Origin: Pantoea brenneri
GTDB lineage: Bacteria > Pseudomonadota > Gammaproteobacteria > Enterobacterales > Enterobacteriaceae
NCBI GenBank assembly: GCA_002095305.1
Contig: MIEI01000055.1
Coordinates: 1 to 33,084 of the forward strand
Length of the DNA: 33,084 bases
Direction: 5' to 3'
The notes below the pieces were generated by a model. It saw only the letters and a program-made list of their open reading frames with translations, did not search any database and had not been told where the DNA came from. The translations under genes were made by a program, and so were the position numbers. This document shows, piece by piece, positions 18,548-27,156 of this stretch (positions within the stretch are counted from its first letter, which is position 1; each line of letters begins with the position of its first letter).

Positions 18548-21500
18548 ATGACTCAACAGACCAACACCATTGCTGAATCGAATAAGTTCATTGTACTCGA
18601 TAAGTATTCTAAAGCCTGGGAGGTAGGAGATAACTACCAGAGTGAATCGGATCTGGAGCGTGAACTGATTCAGGACCTATGCAATCAGGGATATGAATTT
18701 GTTTCCTTCACCTCCCAGCCGCTGATGCTGGCGAATATCCGTACGCAGCTTCAGGCACTTAATGGCGTGGTATTCAATGACGGTGAATGGCGGCGGTTCT
18801 GTGAGAGCTATCTGGACAGCCCGGGTGACAGCAGTCTGGATAAGACTCGTAAAGTACATATCGATTACATCTGCGATTTTACCTTTGATAACGGCCAGCT
18901 TGAAAACATTTACCTGATTGATAAAAAAAATCTGGTTCGTAACAAAGTACAGGTTATCCAGCAGTTTGAACAAACCGGCTCACACGCTAACCGCTACGAC
19001 GTCACCATTCTGATTAATGGCCTGCCGCTGGTTCAGATTGAGCTGAAAAAACGCGGCGTGGCGATTCGGGAGGCCTTTAACCAGATACACCGTTACAGCA
19101 AAGAGAGCTTTAACAGCGAGAACTCCCTGTTCAGGTATCTTCAGCTGTTTGTGATTTCCAACGGCACCGATACTCGCTATTTTGCCAATACCACGAAACG
19201 AGATAAAAACAGTTTCGACTTCACCATGAACTGGGCGAAGTCTGATAACACGCTGATTAAAGACCTGAAAGATTTTACCGCCACTTTTTTCCAGAAGCAT
19301 ACTCTGCTGCATATCCTGTTTAACTACAGCGTGTTTGACAGCAGCCAGACGCTGCTGGTGATGCGCTCTTACCAGATTGCCGCCACCGAGCGTATTCTTT
19401 GGAAAATTAACAGCTCCTATAAAGCTAAAGACTGGTCAAAACCCGAAGGCGGTGGCTTTATCTGGCATACCACCGGTTCAGGTAAAACTCTCACCAGCTT
19501 CAAGGCGGCAAGGCTTGCCACTGAACTGGACTTCATCGATAAGGTCTTCTTTGTGGTTGACCGTAAGGACCTCGATTACCAGACCATGAAGGAGTACCAG
19601 CGCTTTTCACCGGACAGCGTCAATGGTTCAGATAACACCGCCGGCCTGAAGCGTAATCTGGAGAAGGACGATAACAAAATCATCGTCACCACCATTCAGA
19701 AGCTCAACAACCTGATGAAGGGGGAGGCAGATTTACCGGTATACCGTCAGCAGGTAGTGTTTATTTTTGATGAGTGCCACCGCAGTCAGTTTGGTGAAGC
19801 TCAGAAGAACCTGAGCAAAAAATTCTCCCGCTTTTATCAGTTCGGCTTTACCGGAACACCTATTTTTCCTCAAAACGCTCTAGGGGCTGAAACCACGGCC
19901 AGCGTGTTCGGTCGCGAGCTGCACTCTTATGTGATCACTGATGCCATCCGGGATGAAAAGGTGCTGAAGTTTAAGGTGGACTACAATGATGTCCGCCCGC
20001 AGTTCAAGGCACTGGAAACGGAAATCGATGACAAAAAACTCAGCGCAGCAGAAAATCAGCAGGCCTTTCTGCACCCGCGTCGTATCGAGGAAATAACCCG
20101 CTATATCCTGACGCATTTTCGTCAGAAGACCCACCGTGCCTTCCCGGGCGCTAGAGGCTTTAATGCCATGTTCGCAGTGAGCAGCGTCGATGCGGCTAAA
20201 GCCTATTATGAAGCCTTTAAATCACAGCAGCAGTCAGCATCAGAGGCGTCTGATGCGTATAGGCCGCTGAGAGTGGCCACCATTTACTCCTTTGCGGCCA
20301 ATGAAGAGCAGAATGCCGTCGGTGACATTACAGATGAGAGCTTTGATGTCAGCGCGATGAACAGCAGCGCCAAAGAGTATCTGGATGCGGCGATTGATGA
20401 CTATAACGGTTACTTTAAAACCAACTTCAGCACCGACAGCAATGGCTTTCAGAACTACTACCGGGATTTAGCCCAGCGCGTGAAAAATCAGGATATCGAC
20501 CTGCTGATTGTTGTCGGGATGTTCCTGACCGGCTTCGACGCCCCGACGCTGAACACCCTGTTTGTTGATAAAAACTTACGCTATCACGGGCTGATGCAGG
20601 CGTTTTCACGCACCAACCGTATCTACGATGCGACCAAAACGTTCGGCAATATTGTGACCTTCCGTAATCTGGAGCGTGCAACGATTGATGCCATCACGCT
20701 GTTTGGCGACAAAAATACGAAAAACGTGGTGCTGGAAAAAAGCTACAAAGAGTACATGGAAGGCTTTACCGATATCGTCACCGGTGAGGCGAAGCGTGGC
20801 TTTATGGACATCGTCACTACACTGGAACACCGTTTCCCTGATCCGGCTGACATTGAAAGCGAGAAAGAGAAAAAAGCTTTTGTGAAGCTGTTTGGTGAAT
20901 ATCTGCGGGCTGAGAACATCCTGCAAAACTATGATGAGTTTGCCACGCTGAAAGCGCTACAAACAGTCGATATCAGTAACCCGGAAGCCGTCGAAGCGTT
21001 CAAAGCTGCGCATTATCTGGATGATGATAAGTTCGCTGAAGTCCAAACTATCCGCCTCCCAGCTGAGCGGAAAGTGCAGGATTATCGCTCGGTGTACAAC
21101 GATATCCGTGACTGGCAGCGCAAAGAAAAAGCAGCTGATGACAAAGATAAATCAACCATCAACTGGGAAGACGTAGTGTTTGAGATCGACCTGCTGAAGT
21201 CGCAGGAAATCAATCTGGACTACATTCTCGGCCTGATATTTGAACGCAATAAACAGAATAAAAACAAAGCAGGCCTGACCGAAGAAGTTAGACGCCTGAT
21301 TCGCTCTAGTCTGGGTAACCGTGCCAAGGAAGGGTTGGTCGTTGACTTTATTCAGCAAACAAATCTTGATGAACTGCCGGACAAAGCAGGGATTATTGAT
21401 GCATTCTTCACCTTCGCTCAACGTGAGCAGCAGCGCGAGGCGGAAGAGTTGATTAAGTCAGAAAACCTCAATGAAGAAGCTGCAAGACGCTACATCCGCA

Positions 21501-21664
21501 CCTCCTTAAAACGTGAATATGCGACGGAAAATGGTACGGAACTTAATGAGGCGCTGCCAAAACTCAGCCCCCTGAATCCGCAGTACAAAACTAAGAAACA
21601 GACGGTATTCCAGAAAATTGTATCATTCATCGAGAAGTTTAAAGGTGTAGGTGGTCAGATCTAA
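18548..21664 (+). CDS. hsdR: Type IC restriction endonuclease/translocase subunit HsdR (EcoR124I-like)
   Basis: HsdR cuts DNA after ATP-driven translocation when bound to M2S on unmethylated target. The 1038-residue product has the EcoR124I length and is very similar to it from memory. The PD-(D/E)xK nuclease residues fall at Asp151, Glu165 and Lys167 (QIELKKRG). Walker A (TTGSGKT) is near 308, DECH near 408, FGFTGTP follows, and the second RecA domain ends with motif VI-type QAFSRTNR. The C-terminal helical domain that binds M2S is complete. It lies 122 bp after hsdS with an ACAGGA ribosome site, so it may have its own expression control; a weak hairpin sits in the gap around 18444-18461. 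Confidence 0.97.
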   Translation: MTQQTNTIAESNKFIVLDKYSKAWEVGDNYQSESDLERELIQDLCNQGYEFVSFTSQPLMLANIRTQLQALNGVVFNDGEWRRFCESYLDSPGDSSLDKTRKVHIDYICDFTFDNGQLENIYLIDKKNLVRNKVQVIQQFEQTGSHANRYDVTILINGLPLVQIELKKRGVAIREAFNQIHRYSKESFNSENSLFRYLQLFVISNGTDTRYFANTTKRDKNSFDFTMNWAKSDNTLIKDLKDFTATFFQKHTLLHILFNYSVFDSSQTLLVMRSYQIAATERILWKINSSYKAKDWSKPEGGGFIWHTTGSGKTLTSFKAARLATELDFIDKVFFVVDRKDLDYQTMKEYQRFSPDSVNGSDNTAGLKRNLEKDDNKIIVTTIQKLNNLMKGEADLPVYRQQVVFIFDECHRSQFGEAQKNLSKKFSRFYQFGFTGTPIFPQNALGAETTASVFGRELHSYVITDAIRDEKVLKFKVDYNDVRPQFKALETEIDDKKLSAAENQQAFLHPRRIEEITRYILTHFRQKTHRAFPGARGFNAMFAVSSVDAAKAYYEAFKSQQQSASEASDAYRPLRVATIYSFAANEEQNAVGDITDESFDVSAMNSSAKEYLDAAIDDYNGYFKTNFSTDSNGFQNYYRDLAQRVKNQDIDLLIVVGMFLTGFDAPTLNTLFVDKNLRYHGLMQAFSRTNRIYDATKTFGNIVTFRNLERATIDAITLFGDKNTKNVVLEKSYKEYMEGFTDIVTGEAKRGFMDIVTTLEHRFPDPADIESEKEKKAFVKLFGEYLRAENILQNYDEFATLKALQTVDISNPEAVEAFKAAHYLDDDKFAEVQTIRLPAERKVQDYRSVYNDIRDWQRKEKAADDKDKSTINWEDVVFEIDLLKSQEINLDYILGLIFERNKQNKNKAGLTEEVRRLIRSSLGNRAKEGLVVDFIQQTNLDELPDKAGIIDAFFTFAQREQQREAEELIKSENLNEEAARRYIRTSLKREYATENGTELNEALPKLSPLNPQYKTKKQTVFQKIVSFIEKFKGVGGQI

Positions 21665-21700
21665 ATATTGTTAAAAAGGGGAGGTCATCGAGGATGGTAT

Positions 21701-21903
21701 GATTCCCCCATTTATTCCCCCGCGTAGAGGGTTTAGGGGATTAGCTGATTAATTTTCGCGGTATGAATGTAACATATTGAAAATTTGGGCTTTGCCTCGA
21801 TTCCCCCACTTGATGCGTATATAAGGCTTTGAAGTGGGGGAATCATTGTCAAATGCGTACTACTTTATTTCTTCCCCCACTTAATCCCCGTTTATTCCCC
21901 CGC
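21701..21903. repeat. ATTCCCCC motif cluster with 13-bp palindrome; candidate replication origin
   Basis: Between hsdR and the 3' end of the replication gene, TTCCCCC motifs recur at 21701-21723 (two copies), 21799-21811, 21832-21844 (inverted), 21871-21882 and 21891-21903; the last overlaps the end of the primase coding region. The middle two form a perfect inverted repeat GATTCCCCCACTT / AAGTGGGGGAATC with a 20-nt AT-rich loop. TTATTCCCCCGC is identical in the outermost left and right clusters. Iterated sites beside a primase-helicase gene suggest a replication origin (P4-style), with transcription control or bidirectional termination as alternatives. The intervening DNA is AT-rich. The function is inferred. 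Confidence 0.55.
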
Positions 21904-23910
21904 TTTTAACTCCAGAGAGACCGGCCTAATATGTTCACCGTCACAAATGACACGGCCTTCCTTTTCCAGCTTATCCAGCCAACGAGTGAATTTCTTAGAG
22001 ACATCGAATCCCATCGCTCGCATGTCATCTCTAACTAGCGCGCGAGTACAAGCATCACCGTTGGCGGTTCGGGAGCGAATGGCTTGCCAAAGGGCAACGT
22101 GATTATCGGTAAGACGTGTAATGCCGGTTAGCTCGGGATCGGTGTCATCCATAACAGGCCGTCCTTCATCATTCAAAACTAGCGAGGTAATTTGGTCACC
22201 ATCATTGTCGATGTAGAGATCGACCGGAACCAAGTCATAAGCCTGCCGTGGTGGCTCCTCGGCATCCTTCATTTTGGTACAGCTAAGAATCAGCGCTCCG
22301 CCTTCACCTTCGCGGCGGACGTTAAATTCAACATCAAGGGCAGCACGGAATGCACTGGAACCTCGCGCGCCTTTGTCCTGATCTTTACCTGAGTGATGAA
22401 TGACTAAGACGGTAGCTTCAGTAGCTGCCTTGATAACGTCACAACCCTGAATAAATGCACCCATATCTTTGGCGGCATTCTCATCTGAGCCACCAAAGCA
22501 GCGCGCGAGAGTATCTAAAATAATCAATCTGACAGGCATGCCTGAAGCTGCTTTAACATCATTGGCGGCCCTGATGACTTGTTGCACGCTTTCGGAACTG
22601 GCAGGGAAAATGGGGCAGTCGATGCGGTAAAGCGTATCGATTGGGGAGCCGTTATTGAGAGTTTCTTCCCAGGCACGAATTCGGCGTGGAACCCCAATTC
22701 CGCCTTCGCCAACGACATAGATTACTGCACCTTGCGTAACCGGCCTGCCTGCCCAAGGTTTGCCAGTGGCAATGTGGCATCCCCATGAGACCGCCAGAAA
22801 AGATTTATAAGAACCACTTGCCCCATATGCGCTGGTTACTGACGCGCTGGGGAGATAGCCTTTGATAAGATAATCCTGCCGGGTATCAAAACCATCAGAA
22901 CCCTTGCGTAAGGGAAGGGAGGTGCTGAGGTCTGGCTTGCGCTCTTGAATGTGAGAGATTGAAGAAAGCTTTGAGTCTGGCTTGTACATTTGCAGATGAA
23001 ATACTTCGTTAACCGCTGCCTGGTTATGGGCTTGGCGGTAATCATCCCAATCGCTAACGTTTTCATCTGGGGGTAAAGAAACCCAGCCATTCACGGCTAC
23101 TGCCGCTTTTTCTGCTTGAACTAAACCAACGTTATTTGCCTCAATGGAATCATTTTCAGCAGCCATAATGATGTTGCTATTGGGATATTTATGCCTCGCA
23201 GTGACGGCGATATTCAGTAAGTTATTTGCAGACATCGCCGCTAATGCCAAATGACCTGTTGCAAGGTTCAACGTTAATGCAGTGGCATAGCCTTCCGCGA
23301 TGATGATGTTTGCTGTACTACTCGAATCGCCAACCTTGATGAATCCACCGTTTTGACGAGTACCTGGCAAGTATCGTTTCTCACCGGCCGCGTTGATCAA
23401 TTGTGCGCTAATCAGCGTCCCGTCGATACCTTGAATTGGTAGGACAATTGAGTCGTTATCAAAATTGACCCCGCCTATTGTTAAGGCTTTCTGAATGCTG
23501 AGCATTTGAACAGATGCGGATAATCCTTTGTTTTCCAAGTATGGGCTTGTAGCAAGGCGCGATGAGTTAAGCAGTCTCATTGCTTCTATTGATGCACAGG
23601 GCTTTGATACTTTTTCCCTGGCAGGCGCAGTTTGGCAGGGCAGACTGAGTTCTGAAATGAGTTTTGTCGCCTGTAGTGGATTGCAATTTTTTACCTTAGC
23701 AATCAGATCCAAACCATCGCCATTTCCACATTGATTGCAGAACCATGTACCACGGCCATCTTTATCATCAAAGCGAAAGCGGTCTATTCCTCCGCAGCAT
23801 GGGCAAGGACCATGTTTGTTCAGCCCGGGTAAGTCGATACCTAATTGAAGAAGGATTTCCTCCCAACGATGACGAGATGCGGAAATGGTTTCAGTTACGC
23901 AATTAGTCAT
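21892..23910 (-). CDS. P4-alpha-like replication protein: Zn-finger primase, Toprim and RepA-type ATPase
   Basis: The 672-residue protein combines a primase zinc ribbon (CPCC at 36-39 and CNQC at 58-61), a Toprim-type region (IIAEGYATALTL, Glu206, with MAAENDS near 249-255), and a RecA-fold hexameric ATPase: Walker A GASGSYKSF at 363-371, Walker B RLIILDTLAR with Asp466, and VIHHSGK at 503-509, as in RepA-family helicases. A winged-helix-like C-terminus follows (about 600-670). It probably primes and unwinds element DNA during autonomous replication. The ATPase resembles plasmid RepA/AAA_25 rather than the SF3 helicase of P4 alpha itself. Its start overlaps the ash-gene stop (ATGA); its end overlaps the origin-like repeats. 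Confidence 0.92.
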   Translation of the reverse strand: MTNCVTETISASRHRWEEILLQLGIDLPGLNKHGPCPCCGGIDRFRFDDKDGRGTWFCNQCGNGDGLDLIAKVKNCNPLQATKLISELSLPCQTAPAREKVSKPCASIEAMRLLNSSRLATSPYLENKGLSASVQMLSIQKALTIGGVNFDNDSIVLPIQGIDGTLISAQLINAAGEKRYLPGTRQNGGFIKVGDSSSTANIIIAEGYATALTLNLATGHLALAAMSANNLLNIAVTARHKYPNSNIIMAAENDSIEANNVGLVQAEKAAVAVNGWVSLPPDENVSDWDDYRQAHNQAAVNEVFHLQMYKPDSKLSSISHIQERKPDLSTSLPLRKGSDGFDTRQDYLIKGYLPSASVTSAYGASGSYKSFLAVSWGCHIATGKPWAGRPVTQGAVIYVVGEGGIGVPRRIRAWEETLNNGSPIDTLYRIDCPIFPASSESVQQVIRAANDVKAASGMPVRLIILDTLARCFGGSDENAAKDMGAFIQGCDVIKAATEATVLVIHHSGKDQDKGARGSSAFRAALDVEFNVRREGEGGALILSCTKMKDAEEPPRQAYDLVPVDLYIDNDGDQITSLVLNDEGRPVMDDTDPELTGITRLTDNHVALWQAIRSRTANGDACTRALVRDDMRAMGFDVSKKFTRWLDKLEKEGRVICDGEHIRPVSLELKAGE

Positions 23911-24413
23911 GGTTTGCCTCCCGCTTTCATCTTTTCATTCAGCAAATTAAGGCGCTCACATGACACATCGGTAAGCAGTTCCTTGGCAAGAGCATCGTCT
24001 GATTTGACGATCGTAAAGGCTAACGCACGGCAGTAGTCGAGAATTTCTTTGGCAGAAAATGGTGTTAGATCAAACATATTGCGCCCCCGAAAGAAGAGGG
24101 GTGTATTGCGGGTGCAAACAAGGAAGGGTAGTAGCCATAGGGCCGCCTCCAAGAAGTAGTTGTGTTGACTACCACCAGAGACGCTAACCCCTTGGGTGGT
24201 AGCCCAGACGGAGTTAGCGTTACCGGCCTTCTTGGAAACCGGCGCTTCTTGCGAAGCCCCCGCCTGAGCCACCATTGACAGGCGAGCGCAAGCATTGCCC
24301 AAAGATTTGGGCATCAAGAAGAATTTCGGAACGCTAATTCCGACTACGGATTTTGCCGCAGTGCGCGGATTATACTTAAAATCGCCTGCCAGGGAAAAAA
24401 TTGAATTCAACAT
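23907..24413 (-). CDS. Ash-family protein (P4-type regulatory/host-killing region)
   Basis: The 168-residue frame contains ARLSMVAQAGASQEAPVSKKAGNANSVWATTQ, which I recognise as the Phage_ASH family block widespread in P4-like prophages. The last 57 residues, from MFDLTPFSAKEILDYCRAL, look like a separate small helical domain and could be translated independently from that Met. The gene overlaps alpA by one base upstream (TAATG) and the primase by four bases downstream. The block that encodes the ASH motif also holds two interleaved inverted repeats, so part of its conservation may reflect an RNA (C4-like) rather than the protein. Molecular function of the protein is uncertain. Confidence 0.75.
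   Translation of the reverse strand: MLNSIFSLAGDFKYNPRTAAKSVVGISVPKFFLMPKSLGNACARLSMVAQAGASQEAPVSKKAGNANSVWATTQGVSVSGGSQHNYFLEAALWLLPFLVCTRNTPLFFRGRNMFDLTPFSAKEILDYCRALAFTIVKSDDALAKELLTDVSCERLNLLNEKMKAGGKP
24169..24220 (-). ncRNA. Candidate C4-like antisense RNA inside ash
   Basis: Read on the minus strand, four 8-nt segments occur in order A-B-A'-B': ACGCTAAC (24220-24213), CTACCACC (24202-24195), GTTAGCGT (24188-24181) and GGTGGTAG (24176-24169). A pairs with A' and B with B', so the stems are mutually exclusive hairpins or a pseudoknot. P1/P7/P4-type elements use a C4/CI antisense RNA in this position, whose short segments pair with the leader to cause early termination. The structure is seen; assignment to that RNA family is inferred. 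Confidence 0.5.
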
Positions 24414-24610
24414 TACTGTGCTCCATCACGTTGGTTGATTTTACTTGAAATCCATTCATCAACTTCGCTCTCTACCCATGCCACTGAGCGGGAACCAAGC
24501 TTGACGGCTTGCGGGAATTCATTCTTTTTCATTAATTTGTAAATCCAGGCTCTTTTGACACCGGTTTTATTCATCACATCGCAAAGTCGGATTAAGGTGA
24601 GGGTGCTCAT
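24413..24610 (-). CDS. AlpA-family excisionase/transcription regulator
   Basis: A 65-residue MerR-like winged helix-turn-helix protein. LIRLCDVMNKTGVKRAWIYKLMKKNEFPQAVKLGSRSVAWVESEVDEWI is the complete AlpA/P4-Vis pattern. In P4, Vis represses late transcription and acts as excisionase with Int; AlpA of CP4-57 activates excision indirectly. Here it is the second gene of the four-gene operon and overlaps both neighbours (ATGA with the recombinase, TAATG with ash), so it is produced together with the replication protein. It is the best candidate for the recombination directionality factor of the element. Confidence 0.92.
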   Translation of the reverse strand: MSTLTLIRLCDVMNKTGVKRAWIYKLMKKNEFPQAVKLGSRSVAWVESEVDEWISSKINQRDGAQ

Positions 24611-25491
24611 ACTTGATCCTCCTGAAGGCCATAGACACGTTCGACATAGCGACCACGCCCATCGCCGTGACCTAGATCCATTGAAGTAAGGGCATTAGCT
24701 TCTTTGCGGCTAAAACCTTGCTCCTGATAAAAGCGAATCGCATCTTGAGCCCATGCATAGCGGAGGCTGTGTGGCGAATAGGAGCCGACCAAGCCAATAC
24801 GTGTTGTAGCTGAGCGCCAATAATTCATGGCTGTCTTGAGATCAGCGCGGTCAATAAGTTTGCCGTTGCGTTGTTTAGCAATAACCAAAGCTTGAGCGAT
24901 TACATTGCTAACAGCTGCACGATCCAAAATGCGTGTTTCGCGCGGTCTACCGCCTTTGGTGCCAAAGATGACACTTAGTCTTTCAGCTCCTTGGCCGAGT
25001 TGTTTTTGCCAGGTCTTAAGGGAGGCGCTGCATTGGACAGCCTCTTGTGAACGCAAGCCCAGTAAGCGTGTTAGCTGTAGGGCTATTGCTAATCCCTCAT
25101 CAAGCTGTCGTGCTTGAGTAATGGCTTGCTGATATTTTTCTGTTGGGATAGCGAATTTAGTGCCAGCTCGGCTACTGCCGCCGAGCCCCAACGCTCGATT
25201 AGTTAATCGTTCTGATACTACTAATTTTTCTCGTCCAGCCTGATGTAAAACTGAACGCAGAGCAGCCATCTCATTCTGCAATGTGCGTAAGGCAATACCT
25301 TGCCCCCGACGTGCAGCGATGTAACTTTCGATATGCCTCGCTTTCAAATACTGGACGCTGCGAATTTGAATATTCAACGCCAGCAAGTGATTACAAAATC
25401 TGTCAGCAATACGAATGCGATCATGTACCGTCTTGTGACTGCCGCCAGCCTGCTTCGCAAGCTGCTTCATTTCCCTACCTGTTCGACTCAT
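24607..25491 (-). CDS. Second tyrosine recombinase-like protein (integrase domain-containing)
   Basis: The product (294 residues from the chosen start) has a SAM-like N-terminal domain (MKQLAKQAGGSHKTVHDRIRIADRFCNHLLALNIQI...) and a catalytic domain with LLGLRSQEAVQ (Arg), FGTKGGRPRETRIL (Lys), YSPHSLRYAWAQD (HxxR), MDLGHGDGRGRYVERVYG (His and candidate nucleophile Tyr). All expected catalytic positions seem present. I chose the start at 25491, 17 codons inside the longest frame, because GGAG lies six bases before it and MSRTGREMKQLAKQ resembles family starts. It leads the operon recombinase-alpA-ash-primase, far from att. It may resolve multimers or aid excision; its substrate is unknown. 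Confidence 0.88.
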   Translation of the reverse strand: MSRTGREMKQLAKQAGGSHKTVHDRIRIADRFCNHLLALNIQIRSVQYLKARHIESYIAARRGQGIALRTLQNEMAALRSVLHQAGREKLVVSERLTNRALGLGGSSRAGTKFAIPTEKYQQAITQARQLDEGLAIALQLTRLLGLRSQEAVQCSASLKTWQKQLGQGAERLSVIFGTKGGRPRETRILDRAAVSNVIAQALVIAKQRNGKLIDRADLKTAMNYWRSATTRIGLVGSYSPHSLRYAWAQDAIRFYQEQGFSRKEANALTSMDLGHGDGRGRYVERVYGLQEDQV

Positions 25492-25982
25492 CTGATACTC
25501 CAATCTGCTTCTCTGGCGCATGGCTAATAACGGAAACAGCACTGCCGTTCCGTACTGAAAGTTGCCTGTGCGCCAGAGCGGGTGCAGTTGAGGTATTTCG
25601 GGGTGTCAGTGATGCACTCAGTGCAACTGCCTGCTATTGCAGGTAATCCCCCAGGCTTATGCCTGCCTCGGCAACAATTCAGATCTCCTTTAGAAAATGG
25701 ATATTTGGCGTATGAAAACGCGGTGTCAGAATCAGATACCCGTTTGAAACGGGCGAAGGTAAAGGATGGGCAGCGGTTTGCGCTATGGCGTCACTTTCAG
25801 GCGTTGGCACGCAAAAAGTGACGCCACGTATCTCACGCAGCACGACTGTCGTTTGCTAATGCCTAGCGGCATAAGCAAAGCGCAGCCCGCAGCGTTCAAT
25901 ACGCGCCATGATTTTTTCGGAGAGGATATAGCCAACTCTGTATGGTCAAGCAGCATATAACGTGTCAGCAGTGACACGTTAT
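25492..25982. promoter_or_regulatory. Hairpin-rich leader upstream of the replication operon
   Basis: This region has no convincing gene but at least six inverted repeats: TGCACT-C-AGTGCA (25613-25625), CCTGC-TATT-GCAGG (25630-25643), CAGGC-TTAT-GCCTG (25652-25665), a perfect 12-bp stem TGGCGTCACTTT/AAAGTGACGCCA (25786-25826), an 11-of-12 stem around 25852-25879, and a perfect 11-bp palindrome ATAACGTGTCA-GCAG-TGACACGTTAT (25957-25982). It must contain the promoter of the minus-strand operon. The last two look like operators, the first three like terminators or antisense RNA stems. Frames at 25582-25821 and 25766-25960 cross these structures and lack support. Confidence 0.55.
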
Positions 25983-26487
25983 TATAGAGGAATGATAAAA
26001 GGTACGGTCAGCAGATTACTGACAGCTTAGTTATCAATCATAATATTCCCGCTTAGGAATGATTTCGATGGGGAAGCACCTTGTTAAGAAGGCGTTCGTT
26101 TGTTTAATGTACCCTCATCGTCACGCAGTAGGAGCGGTTCTATTGACGATATTTGCTTCCAAGGGCGAGCAAATGTACCGCTCTAATGAGCTTTGCCTTC
26201 CAGGCTACAGCAATTTTGGTGATCACCCGAAGGCGTTTCTCTCAGATCACTGGCATCTATTCGATGCTCGAAACATTGGTGGCTGTCTTTGACAGCAGAG
26301 TTACAAAAATTAATCTACGTTAATGAAATTGATTTTTCAAGACATCGAAAGATGAATAGGGCGAATCTTACTTGCAATTGGCTCAGGGTTTGATCGCCAG
26401 AAAAAATTTTGGGGGCATTAATGGGGGCATGGTAGTAAATTGAATGAACATTAATTATATATATTCATATGGTTATGTTTTTAAGTT
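25983..26487. other. Right end of the element without a confident gene
   Basis: The only sizeable frame (26059-26292, 77 codons) has no recognisable domain and a poor ribosome site, so I do not call it a gene. Within it, a nested inverted repeat pairs GAGCGGT (26132-26138) with ACCGCTC (26177-26183), enclosing ATTTGCT (26151-26157) and AGCAAAT (26168-26174). 26293-26410 is AT-rich with no clear feature. The arm-type repeats at 26411-26430 and attR at 26488 follow. Confidence 0.4.
26411..26430. promoter_or_regulatory. Right integrase arm-type repeats
   Basis: GGGGGCAT at 26411-26418 and 26423-26430, spaced 12 bp exactly like the pair near attL, lies 58 bp from attR. The same sequence and period at both ends of the element is best explained by binding of the integrase or its helper; the assignment is inferred. 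Confidence 0.6.
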
Positions 26488-26500
26488 GAATCCTGTAGGG
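26488..26500. repeat. attR core
   Basis: GAATCCTGTAGGG matches the 3' part of argU exactly at 13 positions. The flanks diverge quickly (TT-GAATCC against TTC-GAATCC), so the true crossover lies within these bases. The remnant lambdoid integrase begins 20 bp further on. Confidence 0.85.
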
Positions 26501-26519
26501 GCCAATACCTTTCAATGAC

Positions 26520-26915
26520 TTACGCCAGCTTCAATCCTACCTGATTATCTCCTTGTGTCGTATTTGTGTCGCTCTCACCCAAAAGTGAGTCAATTTTGCG
26601 CGCATGCTCGGTTAGGTGCCAGGTGAGCATACCGGCGCACCATTTCAATGCTTTCCCACCCACCCATTTCCTGCAGCGCGGAAAGCGGAACACCAGACTG
26701 GATTAACCAGCTCGCCCAGGTGTGCCGCAAGTCGTGAAACCGGAAGTCTTCAATACCGGCTCGTTTGAGTGCTGCGCGCCACGCAGTGTTTGAATCGACC
26801 CGCATCTTCCTGACGCTTGCTGGAGTCGTTCCGTCATTCCGCTTCACCGATTCGGTGTGAACAAACACCCAGTTGTTGTGCCGGCCAATCTGTCGTCTCA
26901 GGACTGATTTGGCCA
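26520..26915 (-). pseudogene. Lambdoid phage integrase, C-terminal catalytic remnant
   Basis: The minus-strand sequence encodes the end of a lambda-type integrase: [36 protein letters not shown] (HxxR box) and [20 protein letters not shown] (His and the Tyr nucleophile). The N-terminal two thirds are gone. The open frame stops early (26590) because eight bases are missing: the family ending [15 protein letters not shown] needs a duplicated CACCTAAC, of which one copy is left; beyond it the other frame reads [11 protein letters not shown] and stops at 26520. This stub abuts the att site, the normal place for a prophage integrase, so an older prophage probably occupied argU. Confidence 0.85.
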
Positions 26916-27156
26916 TTTTTTTCTTTTGCTCACGTATTTCGATTTGTTCCGGTGTAACAGGAGAGGCGTTTGGCGTTTTGCGCAGCTGTTTTACCCATTT
27001 CGTCATCGTAAAAAGGCCAACGTGCATGGCCTTAGCTGCCTGAGCGGCTATGTAATTTTGAACGACAACCAACTGGGCTGATACACGTCTGAATTCAGGA
27101 CTAAAATTTCTTCTTTTCATTGGTGCACCTGTGTTGTTCTGAGATGAGCATATCAC
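26590..27156 (-). CDS. Chimeric open frame: IS3 OrfA N-terminus fused to integrase C-terminus
   Basis: A single 188-codon frame joins two unrelated families. Residues 13-80 ([19 protein letters not shown] ... [11 protein letters not shown]) are the DNA-binding part of an IS3-family OrfA, with the helix-turn-helix at [16 protein letters not shown]; residues 82-178 are the catalytic end of a lambdoid integrase. The junction is near 26916. It probably arose by a deletion between an IS and a prophage and is not expected to be an active recombinase, as the integrase core-binding domain is missing. Whether it is expressed is unknown; automatic annotation may call it an integrase. Confidence 0.6.
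   Translation of the reverse strand: MICSSQNNTGAPMKRRNFSPEFRRVSAQLVVVQNYIAAQAAKAMHVGLFTMTKWVKQLRKTPNASPVTPEQIEIREQKKKMAKSVLRRQIGRHNNWVFVHTESVKRNDGTTPASVRKMRVDSNTAWRAALKRAGIEDFRFHDLRHTWASWLIQSGVPLSALQEMGGWESIEMVRRYAHLAPNRACAQN

Noticed and set aside
25582..25960. Two overlapping plus-strand frames (79 and 64 codons) upstream of the replication operon
   Set aside because: They run through several perfect hairpins, have no ribosome sites and no family resemblance.
26059..26292. 77-codon plus-strand frame at the right end of the element
   Set aside because: No domain, weak ribosome site, and it crosses a nested inverted repeat; kept only as a region description.
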